A stretch of 64,000 nt of DNA from Fluviicola sp. (GTDB taxonomy: Bacteria; Bacteroidota; Bacteroidia; Flavobacteriales_D; Crocinitomicaceae): the NCBI RefSeq assembly GCF_029266855.1, contig NZ_JAQSWB010000014.1:1-64000 (forward strand), given 5' to 3'. Each line of letters starts with the position of its first letter. The stretch's first letter is position 1. Both the position numbers and the translations under genes were made by a program. Below the pieces are notes generated by a model that was not told the DNA's origin, did no database searches, and worked only from the letters and a program-made list of their open reading frames with translations. This document shows positions 34,711 to 42,510 of this stretch, piece by piece.

Positions 34711-35136
34711 TACTTTGAACATCTCAAAATGCTGCAACACATCAAATAGCTTGTAAGAAGGTCCAACAAGCGTGTATCCCAGTTTTTCATAGAAGGGGAG
34801 TGCATAATCGCGGGCATGCAGGATTAGTTTCCGGTAGCCCAGGTCAACTGCTTCCTTTTCAAGCGCAATCATGATCTTTCTGCCGTAGCCTAAGCCTTGT
34901 AAATCGGATTCGACAGCCACAAAACGAGCCTGGCAGATCTTTTCATCCACGCGGTCCAGGCGTGCAACGGCAATCAATTTTGCATTTTCGTATAACGCGA
35001 AGTGAATTCCGGTTGCGTCACCCTCGTTTCGTTCGGACCCTCTTTCTTTGCCCAAAGGTTCTCTTAAAATGCGATAACGGAGATCATAATAAGAATCCCA
35101 CTCTTCGGGCAATTTCGGAATTTTAACTTCTATCAT
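34699..35136 (-). CDS. GNAT family N-acetyltransferase
   Basis: A 145-residue cytoplasmic acyltransferase using acetyl-CoA. The acetyl-CoA pocket motif is QGLGYGRKIMIALEKEA (about residues 79-95), preceded by the strand ARFVAVESDL and followed by LILHARDYALPFYEKLGYTL, the normal order of GNAT motifs. The substrate cannot be told from sequence. The start overlaps the stop of the CoA-transferase gene (ATGA), so translation is coupled, and the end overlaps the convergent kinase gene by 12 bases. Confidence 0.88.
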   Translation of the reverse strand: MIEVKIPKLPEEWDSYYDLRYRILREPLGKERGSERNEGDATGIHFALYENAKLIAVARLDRVDEKICQARFVAVESDLQGLGYGRKIMIALEKEAVDLGYRKLILHARDYALPFYEKLGYTLVGPSYKLFDVLQHFEMFKVLAH

Positions 35137-36194
35137 TGGTTTAATTGAAAAGCGATTTGTGATACACGTAAAGTTTCGGTGTTTTCGATGTTTTCAGTTC
35201 GAATTAACTGTTTGCTTGCAGAATCTTTGAATACTTCCTCCAGGTTTCTGATTACTCCCGCCGGAACAAAATGTTCATGCATATAGCTCATAATTTCCGT
35301 TGAGTCTAAACGGGAAATGATTTCCTGGATTATTTGCTGAAGCACGGATCGATTTTTCACCCGCCCCACATTTTCCAAAAAACGTTCATCGGAGGGTAAG
35401 TGTGAAAGGCCTAAAAAGGTGCAAAGAATTTGAAAATGTTTATTGCTGCCGATTGCAAATGTGATGAGCTTGCCGTCTTTAGTATGGAAAATCTCTCCGT
35501 AGGGCGCAATGTTGGGATGTAAACTACCAATTCTGCCCGGAATATGACCCTCCATCAAATAATTGGAAGCCTGATTCGCTAATGAAGAAATTGCAGCATC
35601 ATACAGGGAAACAGAAACAATCTGACCATTATTGGTTTTAGTACGGTGGAGTAAAGCGGTTAAGATTCCTTCCTTTAACTGATGAGCAGCCAAAACGTCG
35701 ATCAATGCAACCGGCATTTTTACCGGGCCGGATTCCGGAGTTCCGTTCATAGACATAAAACCGGTTTCGGCCTGGAGAATCAAATCATAGGCCACCCGGT
35801 CGCTATCGTTGCCGAAACCTGATATTTTACCTATGATTAATCGCGGATTGACGGATTGTAAATACGAATCCATTAATCCAAACTTCTCTGCATCACCTTT
35901 TTTGAAATTGCTCAGAAAAATATCCGCTTTTTCGATTAGGACAAGCAGTTCGTTTAAATCCTTTTCATTTCTGAAATTAAGTTTCAGGTATTGTTTGTGA
36001 TAATTTACCGATGCGAAATAAGCTGAGACTGCTGAGCTTTTATCTTCTGATGCCAGTTTCCACGTTCTGGTAACATCGGGAACTGCGGGGTTTTCAATTT
36101 TTGTTACGGCTGCACCCAATTCTGCAAAAAAAGTTCCAACCGACGGGCCAGCCAATACCGTTGAGCAATCAATGACGATCAAATCTTCAAACAT
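35133..36194 (-). CDS. CaiB/BaiF family CoA transferase (class III)
   Basis: A 353-residue enzyme that moves CoA between carboxylic acids by way of an aspartyl intermediate. The N-terminus IVIDCSTVLAGPSVGTFFAELGAAVTKIE is characteristic of family III, and the likely catalytic aspartate is in VALIDVLAAHQLKEGILTAL. The protein is somewhat shorter than typical family members of about 400 residues. The downstream GNAT gene overlaps by four bases and rlpA lies 39 bases upstream, so a three-gene unit is likely. The carboxylic acid handled is unknown. Confidence 0.88.
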   Translation of the reverse strand: MFEDLIVIDCSTVLAGPSVGTFFAELGAAVTKIENPAVPDVTRTWKLASEDKSSAVSAYFASVNYHKQYLKLNFRNEKDLNELLVLIEKADIFLSNFKKGDAEKFGLMDSYLQSVNPRLIIGKISGFGNDSDRVAYDLILQAETGFMSMNGTPESGPVKMPVALIDVLAAHQLKEGILTALLHRTKTNNGQIVSVSLYDAAISSLANQASNYLMEGHIPGRIGSLHPNIAPYGEIFHTKDGKLITFAIGSNKHFQILCTFLGLSHLPSDERFLENVGRVKNRSVLQQIIQEIISRLDSTEIMSYMHEHFVPAGVIRNLEEVFKDSASKQLIRTENIENTETLRVSQIAFQLNQ

Positions 36195-36233
36195 GCTCTA
36201 AAATTAGAAGAAAAAGTGAAAGGAGTGAAGATC

Positions 36234-36614
36234 TTAATCTGCTTTCGCTACAGGAACCGGAATAACTTCCTCAATTTTTACTTTTGTGATTCCGTTCCGG
36301 ACAAAATTCAATTTTTGGGCTCCAGCCATACTCAGATCAATTATGTGCGGTGAAGATTTCCCCATCCGGTCAACAACCTTCACAATGATGATCGAATCAT
36401 TTTTCAGGTTGGTTACTTTTAAGATTGTTCCATACTTCAATGACTTGTGTGCACAATACATACTGTCTTTGTGATAGGTTGCACCCGAGGCTGTTCTTCT
36501 GCCTTGAAATTTATTCGCGTAATAACTGGCATTACCTGTTTGCGTGAAAGGAGCTTGAAGTTGAAAACTCACCAAAAAACCACACGCAATTATTCCAAAA
36601 ATCCAATATCTCAA
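36234..36614 (-). CDS. RlpA-like double-psi beta-barrel protein
   Basis: A 126-residue exported protein of the RlpA family, which acts at the septum on denuded peptidoglycan in other bacteria. The core is TGNASYYANKFQGRRTASGA, KYGTILKVTNLKNDSIIIVK, VDRMGKSSPHIIDLS. No SPOR domain follows, so only the barrel is present. The start is TTG at 36614, since an in-frame stop lies nine bases upstream and no ATG occurs before the signal sequence. C11 in IIAC might be a lipobox, but hydrophobic residues continue after it, so ordinary signal cleavage near LQA is also possible. Confidence 0.82.
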   Translation of the reverse strand: MRYWIFGIIACGFLVSFQLQAPFTQTGNASYYANKFQGRRTASGATYHKDSMYCAHKSLKYGTILKVTNLKNDSIIIVKVVDRMGKSSPHIIDLSMAGAQKLNFVRNGITKVKIEEVIPVPVAKAD

Positions 36615-36696
36615 ACCGTTTAAATTAAAAGTTGGGTAGCTAAGATAGGGAAACCGAAAGGTTATAATACCATATTTTAGAATTCGTTAACAAGTA

Positions 36697-36730
36697 AAAG
36701 CATCACCTTCCGGATGAAAGATGATGCTTT
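36697..36730 (-). terminator. Terminator after the DUF7619/T9SS gene
   Basis: aaagcatca (36697-36705) pairs with tgatgcttt (36722-36730) across a 16-base loop that itself can pair partly; A/T runs flank the stem. It lies 17 bases beyond the stop at 36747. Confidence 0.65.
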
Positions 36731-36746
36731 AAGAGAGTATTTCCTC

Positions 36747-38453
36747 TTATTTTTTAACCACTAATTTCTGAGTCGAAACACTGTTCTCCGTTTTTAAAAC
36801 AACTTGATAAATGCCTGTTTGAATGGAATTCAGAGAAACTTCGTTGTTTAAAATATTCGTTGCTTCCAAAATCATTTTCCCTGTCAGATCATAGATTAAA
36901 ACTTCATCAACGGTTGCTCCGCTAAATTGAATCTTATCTTCCGCCGGATTCGGGTAAAGCGTGATCAATTCGTTTTTCGATTCGTTCAATCCAAGCGGAA
37001 GTTGATTGATATTGTAGGTTGTATTGGTAACGATTGCCGGATTGAAATCGAAGTAAATGTAAGCCGTGTTTTCAATTACTGAGCCCTCAGGTAATCCTGC
37101 ATTTTCAGAGATTGAGTAAACCACAAAACCTTGAGATGCATCCAAATCGACAGCACTTTGACCCAAATTGATGTCGTTGAACGAGAATGTTACGACCCGG
37201 GTGCTTGGATCGATAGAAGTTGCCACCCCGTGTTTAGATCCCACATACTTAAACGTTGAAAGATCCAGATTTGCGGCAATTGTATCCTGAACAACTACAT
37301 CCATTGCATCGTAATTTCCATCATTTTGGAAATGAATCACATATTCAAACTCTTCTACTGCATTCGGGTCGATATTCATTGGCTTATCCACCAATTTTTC
37401 ATTCGGATCATAGGAATTGAGTACTACACCACAAATCGTGTCCAGGTTATTTCCAAGATATGAATCGTTTGGATTGGATAATGCCAGTTGAAAACAATAA
37501 GGCGTTCCGGCAGGTGTATTTCCAGGGAAAGTAAAAGGAATCTGAATATACTGGCAATCTGAAAGTCCAAGAATATCAAAGGTCAAAACATTTCCGGTCA
37601 CAACAGGGTTTGTAAGTCCGCTTGTGTTCGGAATGAAATTTCCGGGCATTTGAAGCGAAACGGAGACATCAGAAGTATCGGAACAAGCATAATTACAAAT
37701 ATTCAGATATAAATTCCCGGTTTGTAAAGGAGCTACAAAGTTCGATCCCCAACCATAACTTACTCCGAAATCCGGATTAGGGCTCGGGGTGTTGCAACTT
37801 ACCGTCATTGTTTGTTGCGGATTATTCGCCATTCCATTCGGATTGAACGAAGTAATCGTAAAGTTCGGACTTGTTTGGATTAAGCCGTTTACAGCAAGCC
37901 AATTCGGGTCAATTTGAGCGGTGTAAGGAGCATTTGCCGGGTTTAAGCCTGTGTAGACTGTCATTCCGGTATTACTTGTAGGCATCAATATTGTAATTGT
38001 ACCATTTACATCCGTAAACTGATAAGGAACATTCGTATAATTTACAGAAGGAGAAGTTTGCATGGTGTAAATCCAGAGATAGCCGCAGTTTGAAGCTCCC
38101 GGAGGAGTTATTGCAACCGTTTGGCCTGCGTCTACATTTGCAGCGGCTGTTCCGCTGTAAACATTGAATGAGACTGTGTAAGTTCCGGGAAGTGTATAAC
38201 CATGCGTTACCTGAGTATAATGTGTAGTATTCCCGGAAGTAGTGCTGTAGTTGTAAGTAGTGGTGTTCCCATCACCCCAATCTACAGATAAAACACCTCC
38301 GATTTCAGGGAGCGTACCGATAGTCATTTGGACTCCAAAGGTATTTTGGCATCCGTATAAGGTATCGGCAAAGAAAGAATAACCTGTTGTTTGACCAAAG
38401 CTTGTCAAAGACGCGAAACAGATTAAAGTTAAGAGAGTGTAAATTTTTTTCAT
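36747..38453 (-). CDS. Secreted protein with PKD-like, DUF7619/DUF11-like and T9SS type A sorting domains
   Basis: A 568-residue secreted protein. Signal peptide 1-20 (ending TSFGQ); PKD-like fold about 35-110 (LSVDWGDGNTTTYNY, VTHGYTLPGTYTVSFNV); central beta-rich part; residues about 345-490 are the DUF7619/DUF11-like domain common in T9SS cargo (SYDPNEKLVDKPMNIDP, YVIHFQNDGNYDAMDVVVQD, NTAYIYFDFNPAIVTNT); residues about 495-568 are the type A sorting tail (TLYPNPAEDKIQFSG ... VSTQKLVVKK). Export through T9SS and surface attachment are expected; no enzyme domain is visible. It stands alone, divergent from tex. Confidence 0.86.
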   Translation of the reverse strand: MKKIYTLLTLICFASLTSFGQTTGYSFFADTLYGCQNTFGVQMTIGTLPEIGGVLSVDWGDGNTTTYNYSTTSGNTTHYTQVTHGYTLPGTYTVSFNVYSGTAAANVDAGQTVAITPPGASNCGYLWIYTMQTSPSVNYTNVPYQFTDVNGTITILMPTSNTGMTVYTGLNPANAPYTAQIDPNWLAVNGLIQTSPNFTITSFNPNGMANNPQQTMTVSCNTPSPNPDFGVSYGWGSNFVAPLQTGNLYLNICNYACSDTSDVSVSLQMPGNFIPNTSGLTNPVVTGNVLTFDILGLSDCQYIQIPFTFPGNTPAGTPYCFQLALSNPNDSYLGNNLDTICGVVLNSYDPNEKLVDKPMNIDPNAVEEFEYVIHFQNDGNYDAMDVVVQDTIAANLDLSTFKYVGSKHGVATSIDPSTRVVTFSFNDINLGQSAVDLDASQGFVVYSISENAGLPEGSVIENTAYIYFDFNPAIVTNTTYNINQLPLGLNESKNELITLYPNPAEDKIQFSGATVDEVLIYDLTGKMILEATNILNNEVSLNSIQTGIYQVVLKTENSVSTQKLVVKK

Positions 38454-38601
38454 AGCAAATAGTTTTATAGGAAGACTCCTGAAAAAACGAAAGGTTGTAA
38501 TGGATTGAGGCTAATTATGTTAATTGCGGATATGATTGAGTAATGAACCGAATTGTGAAGTTCTTTTTCAGGATGTATATCAAAGAGTTTTCCTGAACTT
38601 T

Positions 38602-38609
38602 TATATTTG
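38602..38609 (+). promoter_or_regulatory. Possible -7 element abutting tex
   Basis: tatatttg matches TAnnTTTG but ends only five bases before the ATG at 38615, so transcription from it would give an almost leaderless message. No -33 TTG lies at the right distance. It may be chance in AT-rich DNA. Confidence 0.3.
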
Positions 38610-38614
38610 TGTCT

Positions 38615-40726
38615 ATGCAAAAAAATGAATTTGTTATAAATGCCTCAGGATTAAAAGAAAAGGCGATTCAAAATACGATAACATTATTGGAAGGCGGGGC
38701 TACTGTTCCTTTTATTTCCAGATATCGGAAAGAGATGACGGGTGGTTTGGATGAGGTTCAAATTGCTCAGATCAGAGATTTGGCAAAAAAATACGATGAG
38801 ATTATTGCACGTCAGCAAACCATGATCGCTTCTATCGAAGAACAGGGGAAATTGACAGATGAATTGAAGAATAAGCTCCTGACGTGTTTTGATTCAATTG
38901 TATTGGAAGATATTTATTTACCTTATAAACAGAAACGTCAAACCAAAGGAGACAAGGCCAAAAAACTTGGTTTGGAACCTTTGGCACGAATGATCATGTC
39001 GCAACGGGGCGGTGATCCGGAGCAAATGGCAGAGCGTTTTGTAAAAGGTGATGTGATCGACGAAGACATGGCGATTCAAGGGGCTGTTGATATTATGGCC
39101 GAATGGATCAATGAGAATGCAATTGCACGTGGTCGGGTGAGAACCTTGTTCCAGCGAAAAGCGGTTTTAGTTTCAAAAATGGTTAAAGGAAAAGAAGAAG
39201 AAGGAGCGAAGTATCGTGATTATTTCGATTTTTCAGAGCCGCTTTATAAAACTGCCTCACACCGGTTTTTAGCAATCATTCGAGCTGAAAGAGAAGGAAT
39301 CTTATCCTTAAAAGCTCAACCTGAGAAGGACGATGCTTTGGAATCTTTGGAACGGTTTTTTGTGAAATCAGATGACGGATGTGGTGATTTAGTGGCAAAA
39401 GCCTGTAAGGAATCTTATTCCAGATTAATGTGTTCGTCACTGGAAAATGAACTATTGGCCCAGGCTAAAGAAAAGGCAGATAAAGAGGCTATTTCTGTTT
39501 TCTCAACAAACCTGAAACAATTACTGCTTGCACCACCCGTTGGAAATAAACGTACATTGGCTATTGACCCGGGATTTAGAACAGGTTGTAAAATTGTTTG
39601 TCTGGATGAACATGGTACTTTATTGACAAATGCTACGATCTATCCGCATGCGCCTCAAAATGAAAAAGATAAGGCTTCAGCTAAGATCTTTCAGCTCGTC
39701 CAGGCATATAAGATAGAAACCATTGCTATCGGAGACGGAACAGCAGGGAGAGAAACAGAATCGTTTATCAAGCATATCCGCTTCGACAGAGATCTGGAAG
39801 TATATGTGGTTCGGGAAGACGGAGCATCTATCTATTCAGCAAGTCCGATTGCACGAAAAGAGTTCCCAGATTATGACGTAACGGTTCGCGGAGCAGTTTC
39901 CATTGGCCGCAGATTGATGGATCCACTGGCTGAGTTGGTTAAAATTGACCCGAAATCTGTAGGAGTAGGTCAATACCAGCACGAAGTGAATCAAACATTT
40001 TTGAAAGATGCTTTGGATGATGTTGTTGTTTCTGCAGTAAATGCTGTTGGAGTGGATCTGAATACGGCATCACCTTATTTATTGAGTTATGTTTCGGGAC
40101 TCGGTCTAAGTTTGGCAGAAAACATTGTAGCTTACCGAACCGAAAACGGAGGAATCAAATCGCGGGAAGAGCTTAAAAAAGTGAAGCGCTTGGGAGACAA
40201 AGCATACGAACAGGCCGCGGGATTTTTACGTGTACGAGATGGTGGAAACCCACTGGATAACTCATCCGTTCACCCCGAAAGCTACAAATTCGTCAATAAA
40301 ATAGCTCAAAAGCTGAGCGTGGAATTGAAAGATCTGATAGGGAATGAAACGAAATTGAATGAGGTGAAACACGCAGATTTCCCGGAAGTAGATTCGTTCA
40401 CGTTTACTGATATCATAAAAGAATTGAAAAAACCCGGACGTGACCCGAGGAAGAAAGCGAAAGTTTTGGAGTTTGACAGCCGGATCCGCACCATATCAGA
40501 CTTGAAGGAAGGAATGATTCTTACGGGAATTGTAACAAATGTGACAAATTTCGGAGCTTTTGTAAATATTGGGATCAAAGAAAACGGTTTGATTCATAAA
40601 TCCAATTTGGCGGATGTTTATGTGGAAGATCCAACTCAATTTATCTCGCTTCACGAGCATGTAGAAGTTCGGGTGGTTGAAATTGATGAGGTGAGAAAGC
40701 GAATTGGATTGCAGCGTTTGAATTAA
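38615..40726 (+). CDS. tex: Tex-family RNA-binding transcription accessory protein
   Basis: A 703-residue cytoplasmic protein. Order of domains: Tex N-terminal helical part (INASGLKEKAIQNTITLLEG, FISRYRKEMTGGLDEVQIAQ), YqgF/RNase H-like part (TLAIDPGFRTGCKIVCLDEH, IAIGDGTAGRETESFI), helix-hairpin-helix (LNTASPYLLSYVSGLGLSLA) and C-terminal S1 domain (GMILTGIVTNVTNFGAFVNI). Tex binds nucleic acid and affects transcription and stress tolerance in other bacteria; its exact activity is unsettled. ATG 38615 is preferred to the GTG at 38609, which falls on a promoter-like motif. It is followed by a small secreted protein gene after 45 bases. Confidence 0.93.
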   Translation: MQKNEFVINASGLKEKAIQNTITLLEGGATVPFISRYRKEMTGGLDEVQIAQIRDLAKKYDEIIARQQTMIASIEEQGKLTDELKNKLLTCFDSIVLEDIYLPYKQKRQTKGDKAKKLGLEPLARMIMSQRGGDPEQMAERFVKGDVIDEDMAIQGAVDIMAEWINENAIARGRVRTLFQRKAVLVSKMVKGKEEEGAKYRDYFDFSEPLYKTASHRFLAIIRAEREGILSLKAQPEKDDALESLERFFVKSDDGCGDLVAKACKESYSRLMCSSLENELLAQAKEKADKEAISVFSTNLKQLLLAPPVGNKRTLAIDPGFRTGCKIVCLDEHGTLLTNATIYPHAPQNEKDKASAKIFQLVQAYKIETIAIGDGTAGRETESFIKHIRFDRDLEVYVVREDGASIYSASPIARKEFPDYDVTVRGAVSIGRRLMDPLAELVKIDPKSVGVGQYQHEVNQTFLKDALDDVVVSAVNAVGVDLNTASPYLLSYVSGLGLSLAENIVAYRTENGGIKSREELKKVKRLGDKAYEQAAGFLRVRDGGNPLDNSSVHPESYKFVNKIAQKLSVELKDLIGNETKLNEVKHADFPEVDSFTFTDIIKELKKPGRDPRKKAKVLEFDSRIRTISDLKEGMILTGIVTNVTNFGAFVNIGIKENGLIHKSNLADVYVEDPTQFISLHEHVEVRVVEIDEVRKRIGLQRLN

Positions 40727-40771
40727 TGTGGCATAAAAAGTGTATACTTACAATTAAAACAACTATAAATT

Positions 40772-41305
40772 ATGAAGAAGATTATTTTTTTGGGATTGAT
40801 ACTGGTTTCGGGTATCACTTTTGGACAAAGTTTCAGAACAGGTGACACTGAACTTGACGCTAGTCTGAAAATTGTGAATACTGATGGAAACAAAGATTTA
40901 TCAGCGTTTAAATTGAATTTGACACAAACATTCAATGTTCCGATGCCTAAAGTAGAAGCTACTTTCAGAGTTGGGATGAGTCCTGGAGATGCATTGATGG
41001 CATTTCAAATATCAAATATTACAAGAAGACCGATTGAAGATGTAATCACTGTTTATAAGAGAAGCAAATCGAAAGGTTGGGGAGCAATGGCAAAGGAAAT
41101 GGGAATCAAACCCGGATCTGCAGAATTCCATGCTTTGAAAGGAAAGGTAAAAGAAAAGTCGAAAGGGAATGGTAAACCCAAAGCAAGCGGAAGTGACAAA
41201 AAAGACAATTCCGGAGATAAAGGAAAGTCCAACGGAAATTCTGGAGGTTCTTCTAAAGGAGGAGGTTCAGGAAAATCCAATGGAAACGGTAAAGGAAAAA
41301 AATAA
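40772..41305 (+). CDS. Small secreted protein with lysine/glycine/serine-rich low-complexity tail
   Basis: A 177-residue protein with a signal peptide (MKKIIFLGLILVSGITFGQ), a compact middle part (TFNVPMPKVEATFRVGMSPG, RRPIEDVITVYKRSKSKGWG, AMAKEMGIKPGSAEFHALKG) and a strongly basic repetitive tail from about residue 120 made of K, G, S and N. I recognise no family. The tail could bind polyanions such as DNA, polysaccharide or lipopolysaccharide, which is a guess from composition. A strong terminator follows. Confidence 0.75.
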   Translation: MKKIIFLGLILVSGITFGQSFRTGDTELDASLKIVNTDGNKDLSAFKLNLTQTFNVPMPKVEATFRVGMSPGDALMAFQISNITRRPIEDVITVYKRSKSKGWGAMAKEMGIKPGSAEFHALKGKVKEKSKGNGKPKASGSDKKDNSGDKGKSNGNSGGSSKGGGSGKSNGNGKGKK

Positions 41306-41323
41306 TTTTGAACTAGCCGACAG

Positions 41324-41358
41324 AAGCCCTGATTCGTTTATTCGGATCGGGGCTTTTT
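41324..41358 (+). terminator. Intrinsic terminator after the small basic secreted protein
   Basis: A 13-bp stem (41324-41336 with 41343-41355, two G-U pairs) and a six-base loop are followed by five T. It is 18 bases beyond the stop at 41305. Confidence 0.85.
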
Positions 41359-41366
41359 CTTTTATT

Positions 41367-41392
41367 GGTGGATAAGTGTAAGCTTATCCACC
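41367..41392 (-). terminator. Inverted repeat after the DUF2459 gene
   Basis: ggtggataag and cttatccacc pair perfectly around a six-base loop, 17 bases beyond the stop at 41410 on the minus strand. The T-run after it on that strand is interrupted (aataaaag region), so termination is likely but not certain. Confidence 0.55.
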
Positions 41393-41409
41393 ACTTACCA
41401 GGGTAAATT

Positions 41410-42093
41410 TTAATATTTCGAAAAAATCGCTCCTTTGAAGGGAGTCCACACACACGCTTTTTGCCCTGCTCTTTTCAAAGCATTATTTGTCCAGGTATTA
41501 CAGGTGTAAGTCATATTGTATTCAATACTTGAATCGTAAAAGAAATCGTAGGTTCCGTATGGATGATTTTCAATCACTTTTGCCTTCCCGTTCTCAAATT
41601 GGAAGCTACATTTGATAAAAGCACACAATTGTTGGTACTGTTGTTTAGTCAGCGGGATTTTCACTAAACTGGATTTGTCGATGTCTTTTGGAGTGCATAA
41701 GATCAAATGCATTGCACCCGGACCTCTCCCAAAAACGGTATTGACAACTGTTCCAACCTCCATGTCGCTCCATTCTTTTGTTCTCATGAAGAAATTTTTA
41801 TCTCCCCAACCGAACTTCAGATGTGTCTGAAAGGTATCAACAGATAATGCTTTCTCCATGTCAAGAGTTTCCTTCCAGTCCATTAGGGGATGATGAATCG
41901 GAAGCATGATATCGGAATGAATACCGTTTGTGGTCAGGTAAATGATTTCTGTTTTCGGATCAGTTGTTTTCTCAGCTTGAATGGTAAATGGAGAAAGAAC
42001 AAGAAAAATGAGCATATAAATACAGATGACAGCAAAAAGCAATTCGAAGAAAATTCGAACACTAACGCTAATAATATTCCAGGCTTTTTTCAT
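41410..42093 (-). CDS. DUF2459 / TIGR02117 family protein
   Basis: A 227-residue protein with one N-terminal membrane segment (IFFELLFAVICIYMLIFLVLS). The family pattern is visible in IIYLTTNGIHSDIMLPI, KFGWGDKNFFMRTKEWSDME and, near the end, YTCNTWTNNALKRAGQKACV. The conserved histidine and cysteine (HSD and TCNTW) suggest a thiol hydrolase-like fold, but no activity is established for the family. It probably sits in the inner membrane with the bulk in the periplasm. The gene is alone, divergent from valS across a repeat-rich gap. Confidence 0.82.
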   Translation of the reverse strand: MKKAWNIISVSVRIFFELLFAVICIYMLIFLVLSPFTIQAEKTTDPKTEIIYLTTNGIHSDIMLPIHHPLMDWKETLDMEKALSVDTFQTHLKFGWGDKNFFMRTKEWSDMEVGTVVNTVFGRGPGAMHLILCTPKDIDKSSLVKIPLTKQQYQQLCAFIKCSFQFENGKAKVIENHPYGTYDFFYDSSIEYNMTYTCNTWTNNALKRAGQKACVWTPFKGAIFSKY

Positions 42094-42123
42094 GCGGTCA
42101 TTTAAACAAAAATAAGAAAAAGC

Positions 42124-42324
42124 GGCAGCTTTTGAAGACTGAGTTACAACAAACGTTAGTGCGACAGTAACGAGGGAAAAGCGGATAGTCCGCCGCGGCG
42201 GAAAGACTGAGATACGACACTTACGAAGTATGCACCGCAGGTAAACGTTGCGCCTACGCTGAAGCTACTGCGTAAGCGTTAGGTGGCAGCTTTTGAAGAT
42301 CAAATCATAACAAACGTTAGTGCG
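42124..42324 (+). repeat. Pair of 40-bp direct repeats around a GC-rich palindrome
   Basis: ggcagcttttgaaga begins both copies (42124 and 42285) and acaaacgttagtgcga ends both (to 42164 and 42324); the middles differ. About 120 bases of unrelated, more GC-rich DNA lie between, including tagtccgccgcggcggaaag at 42187-42206. The arrangement looks like a small insertion flanked by duplicated sequence, without any encoded enzyme. Confidence 0.7.
42189..42203. repeat. GC-rich palindrome, REP-like
   Basis: tccgccgcggcgga within tagtccgccgcggcggaa is a perfect palindrome. The flanking tag and aa are shared with the copy at 61017-61034, which ties this site to the composite dispersed repeat, and the centre is shared with 11074-11089. 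Confidence 0.7.
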
Positions 42325-42389
42325 AAAATGATTTGAGAAACCAATAGCTCGTTCATTCGGAAATATTGGAAACGAGGGATACATACATC

Positions 42390-42419
42390 TTGATAAATTG
42401 GGCTCTTTTAGTACCTTTG
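42390..42419 (+). promoter_or_regulatory. Promoter of valS
   Basis: ttg at 42390-42392 and tacctttg at 42412-42419, separated by 19 bases, are a textbook Bacteroidota -33/-7 pair. The -7 element is 91 bases before the ATG at 42511, whereas the other -7 candidates in the window are usually 15-25 bases before theirs, so valS has a long leader. Confidence 0.8.
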
Positions 42420-42425
42420 CAACTT

Positions 42426-42474
42426 AAATAAGAGAAAGCACTGCTTTCGATGACTCGGTCTGTGTTAGCAGACC
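42426..42474 (+). promoter_or_regulatory. Structured leader of valS: two hairpins
   Basis: Hairpin 1 is gaaagca-c-tgctttc (42434-42448), inside a 25-bp block that recurs at 28505-28529 with one mismatch. Hairpin 2 is ggtctg-tgttag-cagacc (42457-42474). Both lie within the transcribed leader. No leader peptide with valine codons and no T-box features were found, so a regulatory role is only possible. Confidence 0.5.
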
Positions 42475-42510
42475 TGCAACATAAAAAGAACAACATAATA
42501 AAACAACAAC

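Larger units (their letters stand above)
42094..42510. other. Repeat-rich divergent region upstream of valS
   Basis: The 417 bases hold a duplicated 40-bp block (42124-42164 and 42285-42324), a GC-rich palindrome (42189-42203), the valS promoter (42390-42419) and a structured valS leader (42427-42474). There is no reading frame of interest. Confidence 0.7.

Noticed and set aside
42431-42480. tRNA-like fold upstream of valS
   Set aside because: Two hairpins exist but no acceptor stem, T-loop or cloverleaf geometry can be drawn. No T-box features either.
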